Source: an uncultured Sutterella sp. (GTDB lineage: Bacteria; Pseudomonadota; Gammaproteobacteria; Burkholderiales; Burkholderiaceae_F). Taken from it: DNA of 64,000 nt. Where the stretch lies: assembly GCA_905202595.1 (NCBI GenBank), contig CAJKSP010000005.1:1-64000 (forward strand), read 5' to 3'. Of this stretch, positions 54,353 to 63,463 are shown in pieces (within the stretch, counting starts at the first letter, position 1; each line of letters begins with the position of its first letter). The notes beneath the pieces were generated by a model, which was given only the letters and a program-made list of their open reading frames with translations, did not search any database and was not told where the DNA came from. The position numbers and the translations under genes were made by a program.

Positions 54353-56155
54353 CTACTTGATTTCAGCCGCAGCGGATTCTGCCGACACCACGCCGGAAAT
54401 AATGGCCCAGGAGTTCATCATGGCCGTCAGAGAATCGGCGCCATTCGCCCCGCCAACAACGCAGCCTGCACCATAAAGCCCCGGGATGGGCTTGCCAGCC
54501 TTGTCGAGAATGTGCAGCTTCTCGTCTGCCTTGAGGCCGCCGAGCGTCGTCTGATAGCGCACCTTCTGCTCGACGATGTACCACGGGCCTTCGCCGAGGC
54601 CGCCGGAAAGCTTGCGGCCGAAGTCGGCGTCCTTGCCGGCTTTGACCATCTCGTTCCAATGCTTGACAGTCTTCTGCAGGCCGGCCGGATCGATCCCCAT
54701 GGCCTTGGCCGCCTCATCGAGGTTGGCCGAGGTGGCCATGACCGGACGGCCGTTGTTGACGATCTTCGTCCAGGCCATGAGCGAATCGGCGGTCGGCACC
54801 AGCTTGTCCTCGAGGGACTTGTCCGTATAGGCCTTCCAGGCGTTGGCATCCATGACGATGTACATGATCGAGCCGGGCTGCTCGATCGTCTTTTCAGTGA
54901 GCACGCCGAGCTCAGCATTTTCATCGACGAATCGGCTGCCGTCGCGATTCACGTAGATGGCGCCCGTCTTCTTCATCGTATCGGTTGAAGAAGCCGTTGC
55001 CGCCAGGCCGTGATGCGGACGAGTCTCCACGCCCTGCGGATACATCTTCACGAGATCGAGGTTGATCGTGCCTGCACCGATCTTCGTCGCCATCTTGAAG
55101 CCGTCGCCGGTCTCGCCGTCCACGCCGTAGAAGAGGTAGCTCTTCATCTTCTCCGGCAGCATCGACTGGTCAGCGCCGTAGCCGCCCGAAGCCAGAATGA
55201 CGGCCTTCGAGGTGAGCTCGACCGTGTTGCCGTCTTTGTCCGTCGCCTTCACGCCGACGACTCGTCCGCTCTGATCCTGAATGAGAGACTGCGCACGAGT
55301 CTGCAGCATGAGCTTGCCGCCCATGCCGAGGAACTTTTCGCGCATGAGGTTCAGATAGTTGACAGAACGGCCTTCAACGCCGAGCTGCCGGTTGGCGGAA
55401 TGATCCGGATACTGCGTAGCGGCAGGGCCGTACGGAATCTTCAGATCGCTGATGAGCCAGTCAACAACGCCGCCTGCACGCTCCGTCGCCATTTTGACGA
55501 GCACGGGGTCGTTCTTGTTCTTGCCCACGCGGAACATGTCCTTCGCGGCCAGCTCAGGGCTGTCCTTCGTCTCATGCATCACATCCCGCTGGTATTTCGA
55601 GCCCGTTGCAATGAGCGTGCCGGCATTGAGCACCGTCGCACCGCCGATCGTCGGCATCTTCTCGATGAGGATGACCGACTTGCCGAGCGTTTCAGCCTTG
55701 ACGGCAGCAGAGATGCCAGAGCCGCCCGCACCGACGACCACAATGTCGGCATTCTCGCGAATGAGCTTCGGGGCCGCCTTCTTCTTCACCACAGCCACGG
55801 CAAATGCAGCGGGATCGCCGCCGGCTGCCTTGATGGCATTGGCAACAGCTTCCTTAATGCCGTTCGTCGTCAGCGTCGCGCCGGCCACGGCATCCACCGC
55901 CGTGCTCTGCGCTGCAGCAATGGCTGCAGGCACCTCCGCGAGCGCAGCATCCGAAATGCCGGCCGTTTCGCCATGCTTCACGACCTTGACCGTAGCAATC
56001 TTGCCGCCCTGAATGGTCATCTCGACGGCAATCGCGCCGTTGCGTCCCTGGCCTTCTCCGGCGTAAGTGCCGTCCTTCATCTGCGCGGCAGCTGCCGAAC
56101 CGGCCAGTGCGGCAGAAACAGCGAGAGCAGCCATCGCTTTGGCAATCTTTCTCAT
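54353..56155 (-). CDS. FMN-binding/FAD-binding flavin reductase (UrdA/ArdA type)
   Basis: The 600-residue protein has a Sec signal (AGSAAAAQ), an FMN-bind domain (about residues 25-115) with VAGATLTTNGIKEAV, where the Thr after AGAT can carry covalent FMN, and an FAD domain from about residue 135 (IVVVGAGGSGISAAVKAE). The order FMN-bind then FAD is that of urocanate and acrylate reductases. The end reads PGLYGAGCVVGGANGADSLTAMM; the fumarate-reductase Asn-Arg is replaced by Ala-Asp, so the acceptor is another unsaturated compound. AAGGAG lies 11 bases before the ATG at 56155. No haem motif is present. Confidence 0.88.
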   Translation of the reverse strand: MRKIAKAMAALAVSAALAGSAAAAQMKDGTYAGEGQGRNGAIAVEMTIQGGKIATVKVVKHGETAGISDAALAEVPAAIAAAQSTAVDAVAGATLTTNGIKEAVANAIKAAGGDPAAFAVAVVKKKAAPKLIRENADIVVVGAGGSGISAAVKAETLGKSVILIEKMPTIGGATVLNAGTLIATGSKYQRDVMHETKDSPELAAKDMFRVGKNKNDPVLVKMATERAGGVVDWLISDLKIPYGPAATQYPDHSANRQLGVEGRSVNYLNLMREKFLGMGGKLMLQTRAQSLIQDQSGRVVGVKATDKDGNTVELTSKAVILASGGYGADQSMLPEKMKSYLFYGVDGETGDGFKMATKIGAGTINLDLVKMYPQGVETRPHHGLAATASSTDTMKKTGAIYVNRDGSRFVDENAELGVLTEKTIEQPGSIMYIVMDANAWKAYTDKSLEDKLVPTADSLMAWTKIVNNGRPVMATSANLDEAAKAMGIDPAGLQKTVKHWNEMVKAGKDADFGRKLSGGLGEGPWYIVEQKVRYQTTLGGLKADEKLHILDKAGKPIPGLYGAGCVVGGANGADSLTAMMNSWAIISGVVSAESAAAEIK

Positions 56156-56536
56156 CGAACTATCTCCTTTGTCGAGGCGCAAAGAGGCCTGCGCCCCTTT
56201 TTTGGTCTTTTGTGCGCTGCAGGCTGCTGCGCTCAGGGCATTCAGCAGCCTGCCTTTCTTTACAAAATATACGCCTTTCGACCTAGATCTGACTCCGTCC
56301 TGGAGATGAGGCTTTGAGTCCAGAGACAAGTTTGAAGCAGCTTGCGCTGAATACAAGGCAGCGCTTAGAAATCGGCAACGGCAGCCCGACGGGAAGGACA
56401 GTCAAGAAGCTCTGCAAAGCAAAAAGCGCCGCAGCCGCTGCATTCCTGCCGCCCCGATTAGAGGCGCCGAAAAGCAGCGGCTGCGGCGCTTGGACTTAGT
56501 GCACGGCCTGCACAGATCGAGCCCAGTAGCGCCCGA
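56156..56536. other. Spacer before the flavin reductase and after the IHF-like gene
   Basis: It holds the flavin reductase promoter region (56156-56400), moderately AT-rich around 56260-56290, and the terminator of the IHF-like gene. No gene is visible. Confidence 0.5.
56414..56491 (-). terminator. Long perfect hairpin terminator after the IHF-like gene
   Basis: Eighteen bases (56424-56441) pair perfectly with 56474-56491 around a 32-base loop, and the minus strand continues TTTTTGCTTT. Confidence 0.85.
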
Positions 56537-56863
56537 TCACTTATCGTCGGTCTTGTCCTTTGACCGATCGACGCGCTCTGCCAAAAGCTTTCCCGCCTTG
56601 AAATAAATGCGGGCGCGGGCCGACGCGCGCACGAGCGTGCCGTCCTGAGGATTGCGCGCCATGCGCTCTTCGAACACTTTGGCGCCGAAGCTGCCGAAGC
56701 CGCGAATTTCCACGCGGCCGCCTGCAGCGAGCCAGTCCGTCAAGCCTCCGCACAGAGAACGGATGGCTCTTGAACCTTCTTGCTCGGAAAGCGTCAGCCC
56801 TTTGCTGAGCACGAGTCGGCCGAATTCGGCCTGAAGCTGGCGAGAGGTGATGATCTCGGGCAT
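56537..56863 (-). CDS. IHF/HU-family DNA-bending protein
   Basis: The 108-residue protein has the HU/IHF fold: an N-terminal helical pair, then GGRVEIRGFGSFGAKVF, RMARNPQDGTLV (the arm with the Pro that intercalates) and a final FKAGKLLAERV helix. It is closer to IhfB than to HU in the RIEIRGFGSF segment, but its N-terminus (IITSRQLQAEFGRLVLSKGLTLS) and acidic-basic tail differ, so it may be a divergent paralogue. It bends DNA in nucleoid organisation and promoter assembly. Start at 56863 gives the normal length. Confidence 0.85.
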   Translation of the reverse strand: MPEIITSRQLQAEFGRLVLSKGLTLSEQEGSRAIRSLCGGLTDWLAAGGRVEIRGFGSFGAKVFEERMARNPQDGTLVRASARARIYFKAGKLLAERVDRSKDKTDDK

Positions 56864-56917
56864 GGCAAGAATGGATGAGTTCGTTGCTGACCCGAAGACT
56901 ATACCGGAAGCTGCGCC

Positions 56918-57661
56918 TCAGCGCGCAGACTTTGTCCGAGCGAATTCTCCCGCCGCCTTCACGAGCGCATTGAAGAGCGCCTGGGCCTCGGGATGCGCTG
57001 CCGAGAGCATTTCCGGATGCCACTGCACGCCGAGCCAGAACGGCAGCGTCTTTGACGAGAAGCCTTCATAAACGCCGTCCTCGGAGCAGACAGCCTCGAG
57101 CCGGTCGTCCAGTCCGAGAGACTTGACGCACTGATGATGGTGCGAATTCGTCTGCATCGCGCGCTTGCCGCTGCAGCCCGTGACGCGGGCAAGAAGCGAA
57201 TCCGGCTCCACATCGACGCTGTGCGTCGTCACTTCGTACGGCGCCGTCTGGCTGTGGCGCTCGTTGGGAATGCCCAGATCCGTCGGGATGTCCTGCCACA
57301 TGGCGCCGCCGCCGTCAACCGCCATCACCTGGCAGCCGCGGCAGATGCCGAGCACCGGCATCTTGGCCTCGCGAGCACGGCGCGCAAAGTAGAAGTCCAT
57401 GCGTTCGCGCTCAGCCAGAATTTCGCCGCACGACGGCCGCTTCGCCTCGCCGTAGCGGGCCGGATCGACATCCGCGCCTCCGGTGATGAGAAGGCCGTCG
57501 GCGCGTTCGAAGAGCCACGCCCAGTCGCAGTCCTCAGCATCGATCGGGATCATGATCGGCAGACCGCCCGCACGAGTGATGGACATAAGGTACTGGCGGC
57601 GCAGGCCAATGCAGGATTCGTTTTCCCGCAGGTCGCTCGCAACAAGAATGACGGGCTTCAT
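56918..57661 (-). CDS. Class I glutamine amidotransferase-like gamma-glutamyl hydrolase (peptidase C26, PuuD-like)
   Basis: The 247-residue protein has the triad of the C26 group: Cys in PVLGICRGCQVMAV, His in LGVQWHPEML and a following Glu, with LLITGGADVDPARYG early. Such enzymes hydrolyse gamma-glutamyl-GABA or similar gamma-glutamyl amides in the cytoplasm. GABA-pathway neighbours (puuA, puuB, puuC) are absent, so the substrate stays open. GGAAC lies about 13 bases before the ATG, a weak site. It lies 54 bases before the IHF-like gene on the same strand and could share its transcript. Confidence 0.85.
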   Translation of the reverse strand: MKPVILVASDLRENESCIGLRRQYLMSITRAGGLPIMIPIDAEDCDWAWLFERADGLLITGGADVDPARYGEAKRPSCGEILAERERMDFYFARRAREAKMPVLGICRGCQVMAVDGGGAMWQDIPTDLGIPNERHSQTAPYEVTTHSVDVEPDSLLARVTGCSGKRAMQTNSHHHQCVKSLGLDDRLEAVCSEDGVYEGFSSKTLPFWLGVQWHPEMLSAAHPEAQALFNALVKAAGEFARTKSAR

Positions 57662-57806
57662 GATGAGGCAGTTCCTTTGAGTGCTGTTGTCAGAAAAGCG
57701 CAAAGCGCATCAGCCGCCGGCGCATCCAAGACAAGCATCGGAGCGGCGGCGCGCTTTGTCCGAGCGAACAAGTGTAGCGGGACGCCTGCGCGCCGTCGGT
57801 GCTCGT

Positions 57807-57842
57807 AAAAAAGCCCGCACCGGACAAACAGCGGAGCGGGCT
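57807..57842 (-). terminator. Terminator after the PiT transporter gene
   Basis: AGCCCGC (57812-57818) pairs with GCGGGCT (57836-57842); the minus strand then reads six T. Confidence 0.82.
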
Positions 57843-57871
57843 TGATCTCGATGAAGCGCAGAGGCTTTCCG

Positions 57872-60130
57872 CTAGGCCGCCGTTCCCGGCGACGGGCTGT
57901 CCGCGCGAGGCGCATTGGCCGCCTGAACGCGGCCGGTCTGGCCTTGCAGCTCCAGCTCGGACTGCAGCAGCTTCACCATCATGTAGCGATTGAGCATCTC
58001 TCGTGCGAAAAGCAGGTAGCCGAGATAGAGCTCGCTCTTGCGAAGCGAAATCTTCTCGATGCCGATCTGCTCCAGAAAGCCCTTCTGCGCATCTTCAAGG
58101 AGGGAAAGAATCCGCGTGCACTTCGCAGGCGCAAAGCCGTCGCGCACCGCCTTGATGTCTCGGGCAAGCAGAATCGTGTTCTCGCGCATCTGCCCCTTGA
58201 AGGGCGAATGGCTGTTGGCCACATAGTTTTCCGTGACGCCGATCTGGTCGCGCAGCGAATGGCTCACTTCCTTCATGTTCGTGAAGGCGCGGTAATAGAA
58301 GTTGCGGGCATCGCGGTCGGCCTTCGTGCCGCCGCCCTCAAGCGCCATGCTGTAGTAGTCGCCGCGCCGCATCGTCGTCTCGTCATACAGCGCCACCGCT
58401 TCGCTCTTGAGCTTCTTGAGCGTGCCGAGGTCCTCGGCGATGAAGGCTTCAAGGCCGTCCGCAAAGATGGAAAGCGTCCGATCCAGGTTGCGGTCCACCG
58501 ACGTCGTCAGCAATTCGCGAATGGCCATGCGGTCGCCGCGATCCACCTGCTTGGCTTCGGACGTCTCATCCTTCTCTTCCTTGGCAAAGAAGTTCGAGCG
58601 CACGATGACGAAGAGCGCAAACACCATGCCGATGAGCATGGCCGGCTTGCCGAGCCAAATGAAGATCGCGCAGACGAGGCCGCAGGCAGCCGCTGCCGAA
58701 ATGGCGGTGAGGAACCAGCCCGAAATCACAGTGAGAACGCCGGAAATGCGATACACCGCGCTTTCTCGGTCCCAGGCGCGATCGGCAAGCGACGAGCCCA
58801 TGGCGACCATGAAGGTGACGTAGGTCGTCGAAAGCGGCAGCTGCAGGCTCGTCGCCGAAGCAATGAGCGCGGCGGCAAGCACGAGATTCGAGCTAGCCCG
58901 CACTTCGTCGAAGGCTGCTTCTGCCGCGCGGGTCTTTTCGCGCGGCATGACGAAGCGCGTATCGATGGCCGAGAAGAGCGAAGCGGGAAGAATCTGGTGA
59001 ATGAGGCTGTTGGCGCGGATGGCGCTGCGCACGATGAAGCGCGCCGGAAGGGAGGAGCCGAACTGCTCCTTGCCGCCTCGTGCAGACGACGCCAGATTGA
59101 CGGATGTGCGGATCACGCGGTGCGCCTTCTTGGAAAACCACAGCGTCAGGCACATCACGACGCCGGAAAGCGCGAGAAGAATGGTCGGCGTCGTCTTCAC
59201 CGAGCGAAGCCCTTCCATCGTGAAGGCAGCGGGATCGGCGCCAGGAGACGCCGCAAAAATGGTGAAGCTGTCGAGCGCGGCAATCGGCACGCCGACGAAG
59301 TTCACGAGGTCGTTGCCGGCGAAGGCAAAGGCCAGAGCGAACGTGCCGGCAAGAATGATGAAGGGGAAGACGTTTGCCTTGAGAAAAAGAATCGCCGCCT
59401 GAAAAAGAATCGTAAAGCCAACGAAGAGCGCGAGGAGAATGGGCTGCGTATGAGCATCGATCCAGGCGATCCATTCGGGATGCATGAAGGAGGCCCCGCT
59501 CGCGCCCTTCATGACGAGGAAGTAGAGAATGGCAGTGAGCGATGCACCGCCGTAAATGCCGCCGAAGATGCGGTATGTCCTCTCGTAGCGGAAGGAAAAG
59601 ATCAGGCGAAGCAGGTATTGAACGACCAGGCCAGCAAAAAAGGCGACGACCACGGAAACGAGAATGCCCATGATCATCGCAAGCGCTTTGCCTGAATTGA
59701 CGTAGAGCCCGAGGTCGGACAAGGGCTCTGACGTATTCCAGACCTTGTAGCAGGCCATGGCGACCGTGCCGCCCAAAAGCTCGAAGATGATGGAGACCGT
59801 CGTGGACGTCGGCAGTCCGAGCGAATTGAAGGCGTTGAGCAGCAGAACGTCTGTCACCATGACGGCGCAGAAGACGAGCATCACTTCCTGAAATGTCAGC
59901 TTTTCAGGCACGAGCACGCCCGTTTTGGCGACTTCCATCATGCCGGAGCTGAAGGTTGCGCCCAAGAGCACGCCGGCGCTCGCCACCCCCATGATGATCC
60001 AGAAAGGCGCCGCTCGGCAGCCGACGGCGGAATTGAGGAAGTTCACGGCGTCGTTGCTCACGCCGACGAACAGATCGCAGATGGCCAGCGCAGCAAGCAG
60101 CGCCAGCACGGCATATATGAAGGAGTCCAT
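57872..60130 (-). CDS. PiT-family phosphate transporter with C-terminal PhoU-like domain
   Basis: The 752-residue membrane protein has both PiT halves, with signatures GVSNDAVNFLNSAVGCRAAP (residues 23-42) and FAGNDLVNFVGVPIAALDS about 240 residues later, and LGLPTSTTVSIIFELLGG plus LQLPLSTTYVTFMVAMGSSLADRAWDRESAVYRISGV. After residue 540 comes about 200 residues of charged helices (RNLDRTLSIFADGLEAFIAEDLGTLKKLKSEAVALYDE) like PhoU. PiT and PhoU-like Pit-accessory proteins are usually separate genes. It imports phosphate with H+ or Na+. The gene ends just before a terminator and is alone. Confidence 0.88.
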   Translation of the reverse strand: MDSFIYAVLALLAALAICDLFVGVSNDAVNFLNSAVGCRAAPFWIIMGVASAGVLLGATFSSGMMEVAKTGVLVPEKLTFQEVMLVFCAVMVTDVLLLNAFNSLGLPTSTTVSIIFELLGGTVAMACYKVWNTSEPLSDLGLYVNSGKALAMIMGILVSVVVAFFAGLVVQYLLRLIFSFRYERTYRIFGGIYGGASLTAILYFLVMKGASGASFMHPEWIAWIDAHTQPILLALFVGFTILFQAAILFLKANVFPFIILAGTFALAFAFAGNDLVNFVGVPIAALDSFTIFAASPGADPAAFTMEGLRSVKTTPTILLALSGVVMCLTLWFSKKAHRVIRTSVNLASSARGGKEQFGSSLPARFIVRSAIRANSLIHQILPASLFSAIDTRFVMPREKTRAAEAAFDEVRASSNLVLAAALIASATSLQLPLSTTYVTFMVAMGSSLADRAWDRESAVYRISGVLTVISGWFLTAISAAAACGLVCAIFIWLGKPAMLIGMVFALFVIVRSNFFAKEEKDETSEAKQVDRGDRMAIRELLTTSVDRNLDRTLSIFADGLEAFIAEDLGTLKKLKSEAVALYDETTMRRGDYYSMALEGGGTKADRDARNFYYRAFTNMKEVSHSLRDQIGVTENYVANSHSPFKGQMRENTILLARDIKAVRDGFAPAKCTRILSLLEDAQKGFLEQIGIEKISLRKSELYLGYLLFAREMLNRYMMVKLLQSELELQGQTGRVQAANAPRADSPSPGTAA

Positions 60131-60304
60131 GCTTGGGTGAAGGGAAAGATCGGTCGAAATTCCGAGCCGTCAGCCGCCCTCTGAAATTGGGAAGCCTGTC
60201 ATTGTAAAGGATGGGATTTTTTGCGCGAATTAATCCGCAGAAGTACTTCTTTAGGAGAACGTGCTTGGAACCCAAAGCGCTTTCGAAGCGCGCCCCTCGA
60301 CATG

Positions 60305-60337
60305 AAAATCGGCCGCTTCTTTTAAGGAAGCGGCCGA
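60305..60337 (-). terminator. Terminator after the MFS gene
   Basis: TCGGCCGCTTC (60309-60319) pairs perfectly with GAAGCGGCCGA (60327-60337); the minus strand continues TTTTC. Confidence 0.82.
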
Positions 60338-60374
60338 CTTGTCCGTGCTGAAAGGCTCATGCGGACTGCAGGCG

Positions 60375-61826
60375 CTAGCGCTCGTCGCCCATCTTGAGCT
60401 CGACGCCCTTCATCGACGTTTCGACGGCCGGGCGGCGCATATAGAGATAAATGACGAGGGGCAGCAGAATGAAGCCGGAGATGAAGATGACGATCTTGAT
60501 CGACATGAATATCGCCAATCCGCCGCCCGCAATCGGGCCGATGACAGAGCCCGCCTGCTGGAAAGCAAACGAAAGGCCGAAAATGCGGCCGCGGTCTTCA
60601 GGACCGGTATTGTTCGTGAGAAGCGCATTGATCGCGGGGAAGATGCCCGCAAACGCCAGGCCGCCAAGGAAGCGCCAGGCGCCGAACGGCACCAGCGAAT
60701 CCGGAATGGCCTGAATCATGCCGAAGACGGCGGATCCCAGCAGCGCCACGTAGAGCGTCGGCCGATAGCCGAACTTCTGTCCGGCGATGCCCCAGAGAGG
60801 CGATGCGATGACGCCCGAAATGCCGACGATCGAGAAGAGCAGGCCGGTCACAAAGACGATGCGGTCCATGCTGCCCTGCAGCTCGGCCACATAGAGCGGC
60901 ATCACCGGCTGCTGCAGAAGAATCGTCATCTGCACGATGCCGGCTGTGAAGAGCAGCCGCTGCACGACCGGAATCTTGAGCAGATTCGTCTTCGGCTTCG
61001 TAGACGCGGCCTTCTTGGCCGAGGCCTGGCGCTTCTTCGCCGGCTCCTTGATGCAGACAATGATGAGGACGGTGATGAACGCGAGAGCGGCTGCGCCGAC
61101 GAAGAACGTCATGCGCATTCCGAAAATTTCAGCCAGCACGCCGCCGAAAAGCGGACCGAGCACGCCGCCGCAAGTCGACGCTCCCTGCATCGTGCCGAGC
61201 GAAAAGCCGAGACGCTCCTTAGGCACTACATTCGAAAGAATGGCCAGACAGGCGGGCCAGAGTCCGGCAGCGAAGCCCTGGAAGCAGCGCACGGCAAGCA
61301 GCTGCCACTCGTTCTGCACCAGACCGGACAGGCCGTAGGCAATGGCCAGCATGGCTGCCGAGCGGATCGCCATGAGCTTGCGCGAGCCGCGGTCCGACAT
61401 CGCCCCCCAAATCGGAGCCATGATGCCGGAAATGAGGAAAGATGCCGAGAAGACGATGCCTGACCAAAGATTGACGTTCGACTGATCCACGCCGAGCTCC
61501 TGCATGAGGTACATCGGCAGGAACGGAATGAGCATCGTGTAGGAAAGGCTCATCAGCACAGCCGCAGTCGTGAGGATCAGAAGCGTGATCTTCCAAGACT
61601 GCACGGGCTTGGGCTGCGGCTCCGGCAGCACCTCGGCGGCAGCCGCCTGACCCGCCGCTTCGGCGCGAGAGGCCGGCGCAGGCTCCTCAGCCTCGGACTT
61701 CTTGTGGTCGAGCTTCGAAAAGTCAAGCTGATGAAAGTCGCCATCCTCCTCTGCTTCGACAGCGCCGGAAGCGGAGGCATCTCCAGCGGCCGAAGCGGCA
61801 GCTTTCGATTCCTCATCGGGCGGCAT
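60375..61826 (-). CDS. MFS transporter, MdtG-like, with long cytoplasmic N-terminus
   Basis: The 483-residue carrier has about 75 acidic, Ala/Glu-rich residues before the first helix and then twelve membrane helices (ITLLILTTAAVLMSLSYTMLIPFLP onward). The loop motif GAMSDRGSRKLMAIRS between helices 2 and 3 is the MFS A motif, and GLWPACLAILSNVVPKERLG follows helix 4. The pattern fits drug or metabolite exporters of the MdtG/DHA1 group. The ATG at 61826 is chosen; a GTG eight codons earlier (61850) is possible and neither has a clear ribosome-binding site. Confidence 0.85.
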   Translation of the reverse strand: MPPDEESKAAASAAGDASASGAVEAEEDGDFHQLDFSKLDHKKSEAEEPAPASRAEAAGQAAAAEVLPEPQPKPVQSWKITLLILTTAAVLMSLSYTMLIPFLPMYLMQELGVDQSNVNLWSGIVFSASFLISGIMAPIWGAMSDRGSRKLMAIRSAAMLAIAYGLSGLVQNEWQLLAVRCFQGFAAGLWPACLAILSNVVPKERLGFSLGTMQGASTCGGVLGPLFGGVLAEIFGMRMTFFVGAAALAFITVLIIVCIKEPAKKRQASAKKAASTKPKTNLLKIPVVQRLLFTAGIVQMTILLQQPVMPLYVAELQGSMDRIVFVTGLLFSIVGISGVIASPLWGIAGQKFGYRPTLYVALLGSAVFGMIQAIPDSLVPFGAWRFLGGLAFAGIFPAINALLTNNTGPEDRGRIFGLSFAFQQAGSVIGPIAGGGLAIFMSIKIVIFISGFILLPLVIYLYMRRPAVETSMKGVELKMGDER

Positions 61827-62130
61827 AGTCTCGAAATCTTTAGGTTTCACGGTATAGGCACTGCTTTATTCATGTTGTCGTGGGCTCCTGAGGGGAGCGG
61901 AGCTTCGGCCGTCCGGCCCGCCACAAAAAGCAACCGGCAAGACAAAGCCGTCCGTAGCAAAGGCGAGACTCTGCAGCGGACGATTCTGAGGGGCGGCTGC
62001 TTGCTTGTGAAAGCCGACGCCTTTTGATGATACGCTTTCCCATAGGGCATACCACAACGATTGCACGGCGCGTACGCAAACGCATCGCCATCTTGCGGCT
62101 TCTAAAGACCTTTCTTCCGTCTTTTTTCGG

Positions 62131-62616
62131 ATGCACACCTTGGCTGATCCATCGATTTCCATCGGACTCGGGCGCCCGGAAAGCCTCAATCCCGGCATTG
62201 AACAGCCATCTCCAAGCAGAGAGCAGGATCTGCTGCCGCAGCTGGCTCTGGATCATCTTGTTCTCACCGCTGCCGATCCTGAAGCGACCATTCGCTTCTA
62301 CGCCGGGCTCTTCAACGGCCGTCCGGAGCGCACAGGCGGCCGGCTAGCCATCTCCTTCGGCCGCTTCAAAATCAATGTGCATCAGGCCGGCGCCGAACGG
62401 CAGCCCTGCGCCCAGCTGCCGACGCCTGGCGCCGCGGACATCTGCTTTGTGTCCCGCACGACGCTGGCAGAGCGTCTGCACCGCCTGCAGGCGCTCGGCA
62501 TTCCGCTCGAATTGGGGCCAGTGCTACGCCCCGGCGCCTGCGGACTCATCGAATCCATCTACTGCCGGGATCCCGACGGAAACCTCGTTGAATGGGGCGC
62601 CCCCATTTCTAAATGA
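62131..62616 (+). CDS. VOC-superfamily (glyoxalase-like) protein
   Basis: The 161-residue protein has a VOC module after about 38 residues of lead: LALDHLVLTAADPEATIRFYAGLFNG with the metal His, RLAISFGRFKINVHQAG, and ESIYCRDPDGNLVEW at the end with the Glu/Asp positions. Such proteins act as glyoxalases, dioxygenases or resistance proteins; the reaction here is unknown. No ribosome-binding site is seen before ATG 62131 and the N-terminal lead is unconserved, so the true start may be further in. It is convergent with the lipoprotein gene at 62657. Confidence 0.75.
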   Translation: MHTLADPSISIGLGRPESLNPGIEQPSPSREQDLLPQLALDHLVLTAADPEATIRFYAGLFNGRPERTGGRLAISFGRFKINVHQAGAERQPCAQLPTPGAADICFVSRTTLAERLHRLQALGIPLELGPVLRPGACGLIESIYCRDPDGNLVEWGAPISK

Positions 62617-62656
62617 CGACGAGAGAACCGGCCCTGATACAGCCCCACAGCAGGCT

Positions 62657-63286
62657 TTAGCGGTGATAGCGGATCGACAGCGGGAAAAGCTGATCGACCA
62701 GGTTCTGCACAATGCGGTCCGGATCGCCGTACTGCCCTGCAATCAGCGCATTGCCGGCATGCCTGCCGGCCCCGAGGCCGCTGCTCGACAGCTCGCTTGC
62801 CGTGCGCCGCAGATAGGCGGGCTTGGCATCGTCGCGAGTCCAGCCCGCGCGCAGCGTCTCCCCCGTATAGAAATCCCGAAAATCCAGACTGATCTTTTTC
62901 GGCAGCTCCGATGGATTGGGCGCACGGCCTGCCGATACCGTCACGGCAAAGCGGCAGGCGCGTGCATCTATCGGCGCGCCTGGCGCCGTGAGGCGCACGC
63001 GATAGCCGCGGTCCGCAATAGCTCGGCGGACCGCGAGATCGATATAGGGATGCTCGCCTACGGAGACAAGACAGACGGCTTCGCCCCGCGCCGGAAGCCC
63101 CGAAACGAGTCCCACCGGATCGGATGCCTTTGCGGTCAGCGATCCTACAGGCTGCCCTTCGCTGGCGCAGCCCGAAAGAAGCGCCGCAGCAAACGCCAGC
63201 AAGCCTGCAGCAGCAGCCGCTGCAGGCAGGCGCCGGGCGCTCTGTCCTTCATCCTGGACCGGCTGCGCCGGTCCTTGTGTCTTCAT
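62657..63286 (-). CDS. Small lipoprotein, Sbal_3080-like family (third of three)
   Basis: The 209-residue protein has a long N-region and lipobox ALLSGC (about Cys40). It then shows the family order: AVCLVSVGEHPYI, a helix ending DRGYRVRLTA, and RACRFAVTVSA, with both cysteines kept, followed by a segment ISLDFRDFYTGETLRAGW and a final helix (IVQNLVDQLFPL). It is longer than its two paralogues at 1227 and 5575. ATG 63286 is used; a second in-frame ATG at 63295 would add three residues. Neither has a ribosome-binding site. It is divergent from the phosphoethanolamine-transferase-like gene with 177 bases between. Confidence 0.7.
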   Translation of the reverse strand: MKTQGPAQPVQDEGQSARRLPAAAAAAGLLAFAAALLSGCASEGQPVGSLTAKASDPVGLVSGLPARGEAVCLVSVGEHPYIDLAVRRAIADRGYRVRLTAPGAPIDARACRFAVTVSAGRAPNPSELPKKISLDFRDFYTGETLRAGWTRDDAKPAYLRRTASELSSSGLGAGRHAGNALIAGQYGDPDRIVQNLVDQLFPLSIRYHR

Positions 63287-63463
63287 GAATGCCATAGCGC
63301 AAAGATTAGCGCAGGGAGCGGATGACCGCGAATCAATAACCGCACCGAACACGCAGTGAAAACAGCTCGTCCTGAGAGTCCAGCCTTTTCTGCGTTAGGA
63401 TGCGGGGCGCGCCGGCGCGGCAACGACCGCCGTCGCCCGCTTTCTTTGTCCGCTTGATCCGCC

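Noticed and set aside
57842..59695. 617-codon plus-strand frame opposite the PiT transporter
   Set aside because: Antisense shadow with Arg/His/Glu-rich translation and no recognisable domain.
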